This document shows, one piece after another, positions 49,815-58,434 of a DNA stretch of 64,000 nucleotides (position 1 is its first letter; each line of letters opens with the position of its first letter). Origin of the DNA: Promicromonospora umidemergens (GTDB lineage Bacteria; Actinomycetota; Actinomycetes; Actinomycetales; Cellulomonadaceae); contig NZ_JAMTCT010000008.1 of assembly GCF_024171995.1 (NCBI RefSeq), forward strand, positions 62,001 through 126,000. Direction: 5' to 3'. Position numbers and translations under genes: made by a program. The notes below the pieces were generated by a model. That model was not told where the DNA came from and ran no database searches. It worked only from the letters and a program-made list of their open reading frames with translations.

Positions 49815-50575
49815 TCAGCGCGCATCGGTGCGGGGCCGGGAGCGACCTGGACCTCGAGAACACCCGGGCCGCGCTCGACAGGGCGCTCACTCTCGACGTG
49901 GACTACGTCGAGTTCGACGTCCAGCGGCTGGGCGACGGCACGTTCGTGCTCTTCCACGACGACTTCGTGGAGCTCGACGGTCATCACGTCCCGATGGCGG
50001 ACCTGACTTTCGAGCAGTTCTCCGGGATGGCGGACCACTTCATGCGGTACGACGACGTGCTCGCCGCGCTCAAGGGTGTGAAGCACGCGCACATCGACCT
50101 CAAGTTCGTCTCGCCGGAGTCCGCGTACGTGAACCCCGAGAGCACGTATGAAGTGGCCGCAACGGAGCAGGCGCTGGAGATCCTCGGCGCCGGCCAGTTC
50201 ATCATCACGACCCTCGAGGACCAGTCGGTGCGGGCAGTGCGCGACTGGGCCGACGGCGCCGGACTCGACCTGCTCGTCGGGCTCTCCCTCGGACGAGATA
50301 CGGCGGACATGTCCCTGGTGGAGGCCGTGCGGACCCGGCTGTCGGAGTTCTTCCCCGGTGCGCGCATCCGTGGCTCGCGCGCGAACCTCGTCGTCTGTCA
50401 CCAGAGGATCGCCCGGTACACAGTGGCGCGTTTTGCACGACGCCGGGGGTTGCCGCTGCTGGTGTGGACCGTGGACGAGCCGGAGGCGCTCGCGTACTGG
50501 CTCGCGCCGGATGCTGCGTGGCTGGTGACGACCAACTATCCGGAGCGGGCGATCGGGCTCGTGAAGGCTCCATAG
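49805..50575 (+). CDS. Glycerophosphodiester phosphodiesterase-like protein
   Basis: 256 residues from ATG 49805. The GDPD pattern ISAHRCGAGSDLDLENTRAALD, VDYVEFDVQRLGDGTFVLFHDD and C-terminal LLVWTVDEPEALAYWL is clear. The usual HRG reads HRC here, and the metal-binding Glu and Asp in EFD and the His in FHDD remain. It lacks a signal peptide, so a cytoplasmic phosphodiester is the probable substrate. It overlaps the two-TM membrane protein gene. Confidence 0.82.
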   Translation: MAMISAHRCGAGSDLDLENTRAALDRALTLDVDYVEFDVQRLGDGTFVLFHDDFVELDGHHVPMADLTFEQFSGMADHFMRYDDVLAALKGVKHAHIDLKFVSPESAYVNPESTYEVAATEQALEILGAGQFIITTLEDQSVRAVRDWADGAGLDLLVGLSLGRDTADMSLVEAVRTRLSEFFPGARIRGSRANLVVCHQRIARYTVARFARRRGLPLLVWTVDEPEALAYWLAPDAAWLVTTNYPERAIGLVKAP

Positions 50576-50621
50576 CGTGCGCGCTCCGGGGCGGGTCGTT
50601 GGGCGGTGACTGCCGGTCGGG

Positions 50622-51518
50622 TCAGCACGTGGTGCCCCACGGCGCCGCGACGACGTGGACGGCGTCGGCGTACAGGATGCGGCCCGGGTCGTAGGTGCGG
50701 ACCTCACGCCAGCCGACGTCGTACCCGTCCAGCAGGTCGAGGTAGCCGCGAGTGATGCCGAGCAGGTCCCGGGCGTCGGCGCGGATGTACGTCCGGGCGT
50801 CCGGATGGCGCTCGCGGTCGTAGAGGCTCGGGTCGGCGGCAGACGGGTCCGGGTAGGCGCCGTTCATGAGGTCGTTGTGGGTGTGCCACCAGGCCTGGTC
50901 CTCGGGCGTGAGCCGCCCGGAGTGAGCGAGGCCGTTGGCCAGCGCGACGACGCCGGGGTAGGTCATCCGGCGGGTCGGCTCGGTGGCCTCGTAGCGGACG
51001 TACTCCACGAGGGGTTGCAGCTCGCAGAGCCGGCTGTTGACGTGTGCCCAGTCGTCGTCGGGAGTCTCGCTCAGTTCGCGGTACCTGTGGCCGAACGTGA
51101 AGTCCAGGAGGAACGCGGTCAGGTCGTCGGCGAGGCGGCGGTAGGCAGTGCCGTCCGGCCAGTGACCGCCGGGCTCGCCGTCGACCAGCCAGATGGATCT
51201 GTCGGCCTCGTTCAGGACAAGCAGGTCGACGTCGTGCACGTCGCCCACGACGTGCCAGGTTCCTGGCGGCGTGTCCTGGCCCGGGGAGAGGGCAGCGAAG
51301 GGGTTCCAGTTCGGCAGCCAGGGGCCGTCGTTCAGGCGGATGGCGCCGAGGACGAAGCCGTTGGCGACCCGGAGGATGTCGGCGTGGTCCGGGTGAGTCG
51401 CCGTGGATGTCGCTGTTGCCGGTCCCGAGACCTGGTGGTTCATCGCCAGGTCTCGGTCGCTGTTCAGCAGGAGACGGGCCTGGATGAGGCGGTGGATGAC
51501 GGTGTCGGGCAGGGGCAC
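50622..51518 (-). CDS. Hypothetical protein, SUKH-like N-terminal region
   Basis: 298 residues from GTG 51516-51518. ILRVANGFVLGAIRLNDGPWLPNW and DVDLLVLNEADRSIWLVDG resemble SMI1/KNR4-type folds. The C terminus (DARDLLGITRGYLDLLDGYDVGW, ILYADAVHVVAAPWG) looks like a second domain found in similar actinobacterial proteins. It converges with the phosphodiesterase gene. Function unknown; an immunity-like role is only suggested by fold resemblance. Confidence 0.5.
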   Translation of the reverse strand: MPLPDTVIHRLIQARLLLNSDRDLAMNHQVSGPATATSTATHPDHADILRVANGFVLGAIRLNDGPWLPNWNPFAALSPGQDTPPGTWHVVGDVHDVDLLVLNEADRSIWLVDGEPGGHWPDGTAYRRLADDLTAFLLDFTFGHRYRELSETPDDDWAHVNSRLCELQPLVEYVRYEATEPTRRMTYPGVVALANGLAHSGRLTPEDQAWWHTHNDLMNGAYPDPSAADPSLYDRERHPDARTYIRADARDLLGITRGYLDLLDGYDVGWREVRTYDPGRILYADAVHVVAAPWGTTC

Positions 51519-51556
51519 GGTGGTGAGCGTAGTCAGGCACCGTCGAGCGTGAGCTG

Positions 51557-52291
51557 TCAGGCGGAGTTGCCGAACAGCGCACGCTCGATCTGGTCGGACG
51601 CGACAGGCGTTGCCGGCGTGCTGAGCTCGTCGGCCCAACGCGCGAGCAGCTCGCAGTAGGCGACGTAGGTGTCGGTGTACCAGTTCATGCGCCGGGGTGG
51701 CAGGCTGCGCCAGCCCGCGTGGTGCAGGCGCGTCGCGACACGCGCATCGAGAATGACGCAGGGATGTGACGCTGCGCCGTTTCCCGCGAAGTAGAGGTAC
51801 TTGGTGAAGAACGACGGGCCGAGATAGGGGATCGAGGCACGTCCGGGTCGGACCAGTGCTCGGTAGGAATCAGCAGTGTTACCGGATCGGGCGTGTTCCA
51901 CCGACTGCCGAAGTAGTGCGACGTTCGTTCGTGCATCAGCCGGGTCGATGAACGCGGCGATACGTCGGCGGTTGTTCCGGATCCTGGGTCCTGAGCCCCA
52001 GGCCAGGACGTGCCACAGCAGGTTCAGGTAGGCGTCGTCGTCGGCATCTGGCCCGACGGTGTCCGCAAGCTTGAACAGGGACCCCCGAGTCAGCTGAACT
52101 TCAGCGGTGCCGTTCGGATCTGCGGTGACGACGAACCGGCCGAGACCAGCATCCGTCAGCGTTCGGTTCCACCAGGGCAGTGCCAAGTTCGCAGCTGCGG
52201 GCCCGTGGTCGAGGATGCCGGTCCCGCGGTCGACCACGTCGGCGGTGACGTCAGCAGGAAGCCGCAAGTCGGTGGGCGGAATGGGTGCCAT
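51557..52291 (-). CDS. 8-oxoguanine DNA glycosylase (OGG)-fold protein
   Basis: 244 residues. The helix-hairpin-helix-like segment IPYLGPSFFTKYLYFAG, followed by CVILDARVATRL with an Asp in the position of the catalytic acid, matches the OGG-fold family of uncharacterised actinobacterial proteins. No clear catalytic Lys is evident, so glycosylase activity is unproven. It lies 38 bases upstream of the SUKH-like gene in the same direction and may be its operon partner. Confidence 0.7.
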   Translation of the reverse strand: MAPIPPTDLRLPADVTADVVDRGTGILDHGPAAANLALPWWNRTLTDAGLGRFVVTADPNGTAEVQLTRGSLFKLADTVGPDADDDAYLNLLWHVLAWGSGPRIRNNRRRIAAFIDPADARTNVALLRQSVEHARSGNTADSYRALVRPGRASIPYLGPSFFTKYLYFAGNGAASHPCVILDARVATRLHHAGWRSLPPRRMNWYTDTYVAYCELLARWADELSTPATPVASDQIERALFGNSA

Positions 52292-52471
52292 CTCGCGAGG
52301 CTAGTGGACGACTTGACCGAAGGGTGCCGGCGCAGCCCGAAATAACCCGGTGATGCCGTGAGCTCTCTTGTGACCAGGCGCTACGCTCATCGCCGGTAGG
52401 AATGAAACGGTCCATCGGCCGGCCGTTCCCGCCCATATCCTGTTCGAGATCTCGTTCAAAGGGGCTTCGCC

Positions 52472-52759
52472 ATGAGTGCATACATCGTGTTCCACAAAGA
52501 GGGCACGCACGACCAGTCCGAGCTCGACGAGTACCTGAAGAACGTCGGAAAGACCTTCGAGGGGCATCCGGCGAAGATCCTCGCCGCGTACGGTCCGCAG
52601 CAGGTACTCGAAGGCCCCGCGCCGGAGGGGGTCGTGGTGCTGGAGTTCCCCACGGCGGCCGCGGCGCGTACGTGGTACGACAGCCCGGCGTACCAAGCCG
52701 TGGCGAAGCACCGTCTCAACGGAGCAACCTTTCGCGTCGTGCTCGTGGAAGGCGCTTGA
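52472..52759 (+). CDS. DUF1330 family protein
   Basis: 95 residues with AAAGGGG upstream of ATG 52472. A dimeric alpha/beta-barrel (ferredoxin-like) protein: MSAYIVFHKEGTHDQSELDEY, ILAAYGPQQVLEG, VVVLEFPTAAAARTWYDSPAYQ. The family is common and uncharacterised. The 180 bases upstream contain no other gene. Confidence 0.88.
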   Translation: MSAYIVFHKEGTHDQSELDEYLKNVGKTFEGHPAKILAAYGPQQVLEGPAPEGVVVLEFPTAAAARTWYDSPAYQAVAKHRLNGATFRVVLVEGA

Positions 52760-52851
52760 GAGCACCAGTCGCCCTGCGGCGACGCGCCGTCCACAGATCT
52801 CCCCACGGAGGGAGGAGGTGCTGACCGGTACCTGATATCTACGGTCGGGGC

Positions 52852-54114
52852 ATGGAGTCCCACAGTCCCTTGCAGCGCGTGCATCACGTCGACTGCGTCG
52901 TCGTCGGCGCAGGCGTGGTGGGAGCGACCATCACTCAACAGCTCGCCCGCCGCGGTGTCGGGGTCGCGCTGATCGATCGCGCGCCCGGGATCGGCGGTGG
53001 CTGCTCGTACGCGAACGCCGCGATCGTCGCGCCACACCATGTGACGCCCCTCGCGACGCCCGCACTGCTCCGCGAGGCCCCGATCCAGATGCTGCGCCGC
53101 CCGCCGGCCGTCAGGATGCAGCCCGATCCGAGCATCCTCCCGTGGGCCGGGAGCCTGATGGCATCGGCCGCCCCTCGGCGTGCCCACCTGGCCGGGGAGC
53201 GGTTGAGCAGGCTGGCGGCCGAGAGCACCCGGCTCCATTGCCTGCTGGCCGACGAGGGTCTCAGCCCGACGCTGCGCAAGACGGGCGCCGTCGACGTCTA
53301 CCTCCGTCCACCGCGGCGCCGTCGTGCCGACCTGCTCTCCTTCGAACGGCTGACGGCCATCGAACCGGCGTTGGCGCCGGTCGCAGCGGGTGCCCACCAC
53401 GCCGAGGAGTGGACGCTGGAGAGCCGCAGCTTCGTCAAGGCCATGCTGGACGACGCGTCCCGCCATGGCGCCGACGTCTTCTTCGGCACGTCGGCCGAGC
53501 GGTTGCTGACGGAGCACGGGCGGGTCGTCGGGGTCGCGGCGGAGGGCATGATCCTCCTCGCCGATCATGTGATCCTCGCGGCCGGGCTCGGGTCAGCGAC
53601 GCTGGCGGCTCAGGTCGGTCTGCAACTTCCGCTCCGTGGTGGAAGGGGCTACGTCATCGACGTCGCTGCCGGTGATCACGCCCCGGCGATGCCTGTTCGC
53701 ATCAAGGAGCACCGCGTCGTCGTGACGCCGCTCGCGGACCGGGTCCGCGTGTGCGGATCCATCGAGTTCGGGGACGAGCGCAGACCGATGGACCCGGGCA
53801 GGGCGGAAGCTCTGAAGACCGTGGCCGCACGAGTGCTCCCCGGGTTGGAGCGAGCCGCCGTCGTCGACCGCTGGGCCGGCGAGCGGCCGTGCACCCCGGA
53901 CGGGGTGCCGGTCATCGGCCGGTCGAGAACGGTGGAGAACCTCTCGGTCGCCACCGGGCACGGGATGTGGGGAATGGTCCTGGCTCCGGTCACCGCCCGG
54001 ATGATCACCGACGCCGTCGTCGACGACGTCGAGCCGGCCCAGGACGCGTGGCTGAGCCCTGACCGGTACGACGGCCGGCCGGCGAGGCACCGCCGCACGT
54101 TGCGTACAGCCTGA
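52852..54114 (+). CDS. FAD-dependent oxidoreductase, D-amino acid dehydrogenase-like (DadA type)
   Basis: 420 residues. The dinucleotide fold is VVVGAGVVGATITQQLARRG, with GGCSYANAAIVAPHHVTPL close to the DadA motif and the C-terminal GERPCTPDGVPVIGRS and GHGMWGMVLAPVTARM of the DAO family. It oxidises an amine or D-amino acid and feeds electrons to the respiratory chain or oxygen. It is cytoplasmic or membrane-associated, with no signal peptide. Confidence 0.85.
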   Translation: MESHSPLQRVHHVDCVVVGAGVVGATITQQLARRGVGVALIDRAPGIGGGCSYANAAIVAPHHVTPLATPALLREAPIQMLRRPPAVRMQPDPSILPWAGSLMASAAPRRAHLAGERLSRLAAESTRLHCLLADEGLSPTLRKTGAVDVYLRPPRRRRADLLSFERLTAIEPALAPVAAGAHHAEEWTLESRSFVKAMLDDASRHGADVFFGTSAERLLTEHGRVVGVAAEGMILLADHVILAAGLGSATLAAQVGLQLPLRGGRGYVIDVAAGDHAPAMPVRIKEHRVVVTPLADRVRVCGSIEFGDERRPMDPGRAEALKTVAARVLPGLERAAVVDRWAGERPCTPDGVPVIGRSRTVENLSVATGHGMWGMVLAPVTARMITDAVVDDVEPAQDAWLSPDRYDGRPARHRRTLRTA

Positions 54115-54218
54115 TCTCTGCCGCCCAGCCAGGTCATCGCTCGAGCGCGAAAGAACCGTGCAGCGGCTATGCTCCGGCGAGCGGCACGAGGGCCTGATCC
54201 AGAGAGAGGGCACAGGAT

Positions 54219-54836
54219 ATGAACGCTCGGATGCGGGTCCTGTTGGTCGAAGATCACCCCGTGGTGCTGCACGGCCTGCGTGCCATCTGCACCAGCAACC
54301 CCACGATCGACGTCGTGGGGGAGGCGGCGACCGCTGCAGAGGCCGTACAGGGCGCTCGCGAGCTGCAGCCGGACGTGGCGGTCGTGCCGGTCAGGCTCGG
54401 GGGCACCCGCGGCGGCATCGAGCTCTGCCGGTCGATCAAGAGCGTGTGCGGCGCACGGGTGGTGGTCTTCACGTCGTTCACCAGGACGGTCGACGTCCAG
54501 GTCGCGATGCTGGCCGGCGCAGACGCGCTGATCAGCAAGACCGCGACCAGCGACGTCTTCATCGCTGCCCTCCAGCAGGTGAAGGCCGGCCGGCAGGCGC
54601 TGTTCGTGGGGACCGGCCCGACGCCCCTGGCCGCAGCGGCGAGCTTCGACGCCATGGAACCGCTCACCGAGCGCGAGGAGGAGATCCTTGGCCTGGTCGT
54701 CGACGGTCTCACCAACCCGGAGATCGCGGCACGCCTGACGATCGAGGTGTCGACGGTCAAGACCCACATGCGAAGCGTTCTTCGCAAGCTGCGAGTCGAT
54801 ACCCGGCGCGATCTGCTCGTCGAGCTGGCCCAGTGA
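54219..54836 (+). CDS. NarL/LuxR-family response regulator without the phospho-acceptor Asp
   Basis: 205 residues. The receiver domain keeps the acidic pair (VEDHP, Glu11-Asp12) and Lys (ISKTATS), but the position of the acceptor Asp is Pro57 (PDVAVVPVRLGG). A LuxR helix-turn-helix closes the protein (LTEREEEILGLVVDGLTNPEIAARL, STVKTHMRSVLRKL). No kinase gene is nearby. It is likely an atypical regulator controlled by something other than phosphorylation. Confidence 0.87.
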   Translation: MNARMRVLLVEDHPVVLHGLRAICTSNPTIDVVGEAATAAEAVQGARELQPDVAVVPVRLGGTRGGIELCRSIKSVCGARVVVFTSFTRTVDVQVAMLAGADALISKTATSDVFIAALQQVKAGRQALFVGTGPTPLAAAASFDAMEPLTEREEEILGLVVDGLTNPEIAARLTIEVSTVKTHMRSVLRKLRVDTRRDLLVELAQ

Positions 54837-54992
54837 CCCGGCTCCGCGCCGGAGGCGCCACCGAACACCGGCACCGCGCCTGCGCATCCTCCTTCCGGGA
54901 GGATCTTTCGTCGGCGGCACGCATCTAGGTTCTTCTCAACGTGGAGAGCTCACCTCGTGATCAGCTCGCCACCCGCTGGAGAGGGGAACCCC

Positions 54993-56786
54993 ATGCGAGT
55001 CCGATCGAGGAGAGGCCTGGGCGCGCTGACCGTGGCGGTGGCCTTGGCCGCAACGGCCGCTGCACCGGTGGCCGCGCAGCAGCAGACGGTTCCGGAGGCG
55101 GTGACCGTTCCAGAGGCGGTGACCACCGCTCAGGAGATGGTGGTGACGGCCAACCCGCTGGCGACCAGGGCGGGCGAGCAGGTGCTGCGCAACGGCGGCA
55201 CCGCCGCCGACGCGGCCGTCGCGGCGCAGATGGTGCTCGGTCTGGTCGAGCCGCAGTCCAGCGGGCTGGGCGGCGGGGCGTTCGTCGTGTGGCACGACGG
55301 CGCGAGCGGTGAGGTCACCACCTACGACGGCCGGGAGAAGGCGCCCCTGGCCGCGACCGAGGACCGGTTCGCCGGGCTGTCGTTCACCGACGCCTGGCAG
55401 AGCGGGCTGTCGGCCGGCGTGCCGGGCACGCCCGCCCTGATGGAGAAGATCCACACCCAGCACGGCAGGCTGCCCTGGCAGCGGTTGTTCGCGCCGGGGA
55501 TGCGCCTGGCGCTGGGCGGCTACGAGATGACCGACCGGACCGCTGCCCTGGTCGACTCCTACCTGGCCGACAACGACAGCTGCAGCGACCGGCTCTTCTT
55601 TCGCGACCCTGTGGCGTTCGAGTACTTCACCAACGGGTCGGAGACCGACTGCGCGGCCAAGCCCGGCGGGACCCGGATGCGCAACCCCGACTACGCGGAC
55701 ACCCTCAGGACGCTGCGCGACGAGGGCGCAGAGGGCTTCTACACCGGCCGGCTGGCCGAGGCGGTCGTCGAGGCGGTACAGGAAGATCCGCACCTCCCCG
55801 GCGACATGACACTGGAGGACCTGGCCGGCTACGAGGTGGCCGAGCGGTCACCGGTGTGCAGCGACTACCGCGGCCACGAGGTCTGCGGCATGGGCCCGCC
55901 GTCCTCCGGCGCGCTGGCGGTCGGACAGATGCTGGGCATCCTCGAGCACTTCGACCTCGGCGACGACCCGCTCGCCCCCGAGGCGGTGCACTTGTTCACC
56001 CAGGCCGGGCGGCTGGCCTTCGCCGACCGCAACCTCTACGTCGGCGACGCCGACTTCGTGACCGTGCCGGCCGAGGGCATGCTCGACCCGGACTACCTCG
56101 CCGAGCGGGCCGGGCTGATCACCGACGAGGACATGGGCGCCGCCGAAGCAGGCATCCCACCGGGGGAGTTCGACCCGACGGCGCCGCAGACCGAGTCCAA
56201 CGAGTCGGGTACCAGCCAGGTCTCGGTCGTCGACCGGTATGGCAACGCGCTGTCGATGACCACCACCGTCGAGAGCGGCTTCGGCAACGGCGTCATGGTC
56301 GACGGCGGCGGGTTCCTGCTCAACAACGAGCTGACCGACTTCTCGTTCGCCGCGGCCGACGCCGAGGGCACGCCGATCGCCAACCGTGTGCAGCCGGGCA
56401 AGCGGCCGCGCAGCTCGATGTCCCCGACGATCGTGCGGGACGCCGAGGGCTCGCTGGAACTGGTCACAGGCTCCCCGGGCGGTTCCCGGATCATCGGGTA
56501 CACCGCCCAGTCGATCGTCAACGTGATCGACTTCGGGCTGGACCCGCAGCAGGCGATCAACGTGCCGCACGTCCAGAACAACAACGGCTCGACCGCGCTC
56601 GAGCCGCCGATCCCGGGCGTGACGCTGGACTACGACGTGGCGGCGCTGCGGGCCGCGCTCGAGGCTCGCGGCCATCCCGTCACGGTGACGGAGCAGACCA
56701 GCGGTCTGAGCGTCATCCAGGTGACCCCGGAGGGGCTGGTCGGTGGGGCCGACTACCGGCGGGACGGGAGTATCGGTGGGCGGTGA
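54993..56786 (+). CDS. ggt: Gamma-glutamyltransferase, secreted
   Basis: 597 residues from ATG 54993, after GGAGAGGGG. A signal peptide ends near APVAAQ. Features include PLATRAGEQVLRNGGTAADAAVAAQ (GGT start region), the autocleavage Thr in NESGTSQVSVVDRYGNALSMT that becomes the N-terminal nucleophile of the small subunit, and GSPGGSRIIGYTAQ. It cleaves the gamma-glutamyl bond of glutathione-like or mycothiol-related substrates outside the cell. Length is normal. Confidence 0.93.
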   Translation: MRVRSRRGLGALTVAVALAATAAAPVAAQQQTVPEAVTVPEAVTTAQEMVVTANPLATRAGEQVLRNGGTAADAAVAAQMVLGLVEPQSSGLGGGAFVVWHDGASGEVTTYDGREKAPLAATEDRFAGLSFTDAWQSGLSAGVPGTPALMEKIHTQHGRLPWQRLFAPGMRLALGGYEMTDRTAALVDSYLADNDSCSDRLFFRDPVAFEYFTNGSETDCAAKPGGTRMRNPDYADTLRTLRDEGAEGFYTGRLAEAVVEAVQEDPHLPGDMTLEDLAGYEVAERSPVCSDYRGHEVCGMGPPSSGALAVGQMLGILEHFDLGDDPLAPEAVHLFTQAGRLAFADRNLYVGDADFVTVPAEGMLDPDYLAERAGLITDEDMGAAEAGIPPGEFDPTAPQTESNESGTSQVSVVDRYGNALSMTTTVESGFGNGVMVDGGGFLLNNELTDFSFAAADAEGTPIANRVQPGKRPRSSMSPTIVRDAEGSLELVTGSPGGSRIIGYTAQSIVNVIDFGLDPQQAINVPHVQNNNGSTALEPPIPGVTLDYDVAALRAALEARGHPVTVTEQTSGLSVIQVTPEGLVGGADYRRDGSIGGR

Positions 56787-56849
56787 TGTTCCGGTGATCG
56801 GCTGAGTGTTACGGGGTGGTCTCAGAAGCGCCGATTTGGGGGTATCTTC

Positions 56850-57614
56850 ATGCAGGTGGTTGAACTCTCACGGGAGATTCCCCCCGCGACGCTCGCGCGC
56901 TTCACCGGTTGGCTGAGACGACTGACTGTGCCGTCGAGCCTTGCTCGACTCTCGCCACCGCATATCTTGATGGTGCGCGGTTCCGGTCCCAAGTTGCGGT
57001 GGCGCACAGCGAATGGTGCATTAACTCCTGTGAAAGATCTTGCCCGCGAGGAGTACCTGCGGAGGTTGCCGCACAAGCGAATGGCAGCAGGCGTGCTTCT
57101 TCGCTATGCGGACGAGATCGTACTTGTCGAGCCGACCTACAAGGACGCTTGGGAGATTCCAGGCGGAGTGGTGGAAGCAGACGAATCGCCGTGGGTGGCT
57201 GCCGAGCGCGAACTGAAGGAAGAGCTCGGTCTGGTGCGGGAAAATATGCCGGTTCTCCTTGTTGACTACGTTCCTCGCACGCAAGATGGAGTGCCTGAAG
57301 GACTGCTCTGGATCTTTGACGGGGGCTCACTGAGCGAATCCGAGCGTGAGCACCTTGGGAGCGCCGATGAGAATGAAGTCAGATCGGTGAGGCTTCTGTC
57401 GATCGAGGAAGCCAGGCAGCGGACGAGCGGACCCTTGGCGTCGAGACTGAGAGTCGCGTTTGATGTGGCGCTGGCGGCTCAAGCAGCTCGCGCATCTCAG
57501 GCGACGCCGCCTGCGTACGTGACTGTCTTCTGCGACCGGGGGGAACCGAGGCCTCTGGAGCAGCCAATACCCGAACCTGTAGTTTCTTCGACCAGGGATC
57601 TCGCGACCGTCTAG
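56850..57614 (+). CDS. Nudix hydrolase with N-terminal extension
   Basis: 254 residues. The Nudix box is GGVVEADESPWVAAERELKEELGL (about residues 108-131). The first 70 residues (REIPPATLARFTGWLRRLTVP) form an unrecognised extension. The gene is lower in GC than the chromosome and ends nine bases before the PP2C-like gene, so the two are probably one transcription unit. Imported origin is likely. Confidence 0.82.
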   Translation: MQVVELSREIPPATLARFTGWLRRLTVPSSLARLSPPHILMVRGSGPKLRWRTANGALTPVKDLAREEYLRRLPHKRMAAGVLLRYADEIVLVEPTYKDAWEIPGGVVEADESPWVAAERELKEELGLVRENMPVLLVDYVPRTQDGVPEGLLWIFDGGSLSESEREHLGSADENEVRSVRLLSIEEARQRTSGPLASRLRVAFDVALAAQAARASQATPPAYVTVFCDRGEPRPLEQPIPEPVVSSTRDLATV

Positions 57615-57623
57615 GGTCTGCGG

Positions 57624-58424
57624 GTGACTCTGCTCGCAGGAACCCTTGCCGGTAACTCCCACAACCAGGACCGCTACATGATCGGTGAAGGCTTCGCGGT
57701 CGTGCTCGACGGTGCCACATCGGTCGCAGGGGACCGCTCGCACGATCCAGGTTGGTTCGCTGGACGCATCGGCGAGGTCCTCGCCCGCACCCTTCCTGGT
57801 GGCGAACCGATCCCTGAGCTGGTCGCGGGCGCCATCGCGGAGGTCCGCGACGCGGACCGTCTCATCCCCGAGACGAGTCCGACGTGCACGGTGACGGTGG
57901 CACGTTGGTCAGGGGACACCGTCGAGACCTATGCGCTGTGCGACAGCACCATCGCCGTGCTGCACAGGGACGGGACCGAGTCCGTCTACTTCGACGACGA
58001 GGTCGGCGACGCCGTCGGTCAGAAGCGGGAGAAGTATCGCGCTCGCCTCGCGCGCGGGCACGGCTACGACGAGGCGCATCGTGACCTGCTCATCGAACTT
58101 CAGAAGGAGCAGGCACGGTGGCGCAACCGGCCCGGCGGCTATTACGTGGCCGGCACTGATCCGGACGCCGCTTACCACGGTGTCGTCGGCACGGTCGAGC
58201 GCACCGGAGTGACCGCGTTGCTGCTTGCGACGGACGGTGTGGACCCTGTTCGGCATCCCCGGGCCGGGACTTGGTGGGACCTCTACACCGAGGCCGTGGA
58301 TCATGGCCCGGACAAGGTTCTCCACGATCTGCATGCCGCAGAGGCCGCCGACCCGGACGGGCTCCAGTGGGCGCGCTCGAAGCGGCACGACGACAAGACT
58401 CTGGTTGTCGTGCCGCTCACGTGA
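57624..58424 (+). CDS. PP2C-like protein phosphatase
   Basis: 266 residues from GTG 57624. The metal-binding motifs are HNQDRYMIG, VVLDGATS (DG) and LLLATDGVD, with a final HDDKTLVVV, matching a minimal PP2C/SpoIIE-like phosphatase. It may act on serine/threonine phosphates or on a nucleotide. Coupled to the Nudix gene and convergent with a STAND NTPase, it sits in a conflict-system-like context. Confidence 0.78.
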   Translation: MTLLAGTLAGNSHNQDRYMIGEGFAVVLDGATSVAGDRSHDPGWFAGRIGEVLARTLPGGEPIPELVAGAIAEVRDADRLIPETSPTCTVTVARWSGDTVETYALCDSTIAVLHRDGTESVYFDDEVGDAVGQKREKYRARLARGHGYDEAHRDLLIELQKEQARWRNRPGGYYVAGTDPDAAYHGVVGTVERTGVTALLLATDGVDPVRHPRAGTWWDLYTEAVDHGPDKVLHDLHAAEAADPDGLQWARSKRHDDKTLVVVPLT

Positions 58425-58434
58425 GCGACGGAGG

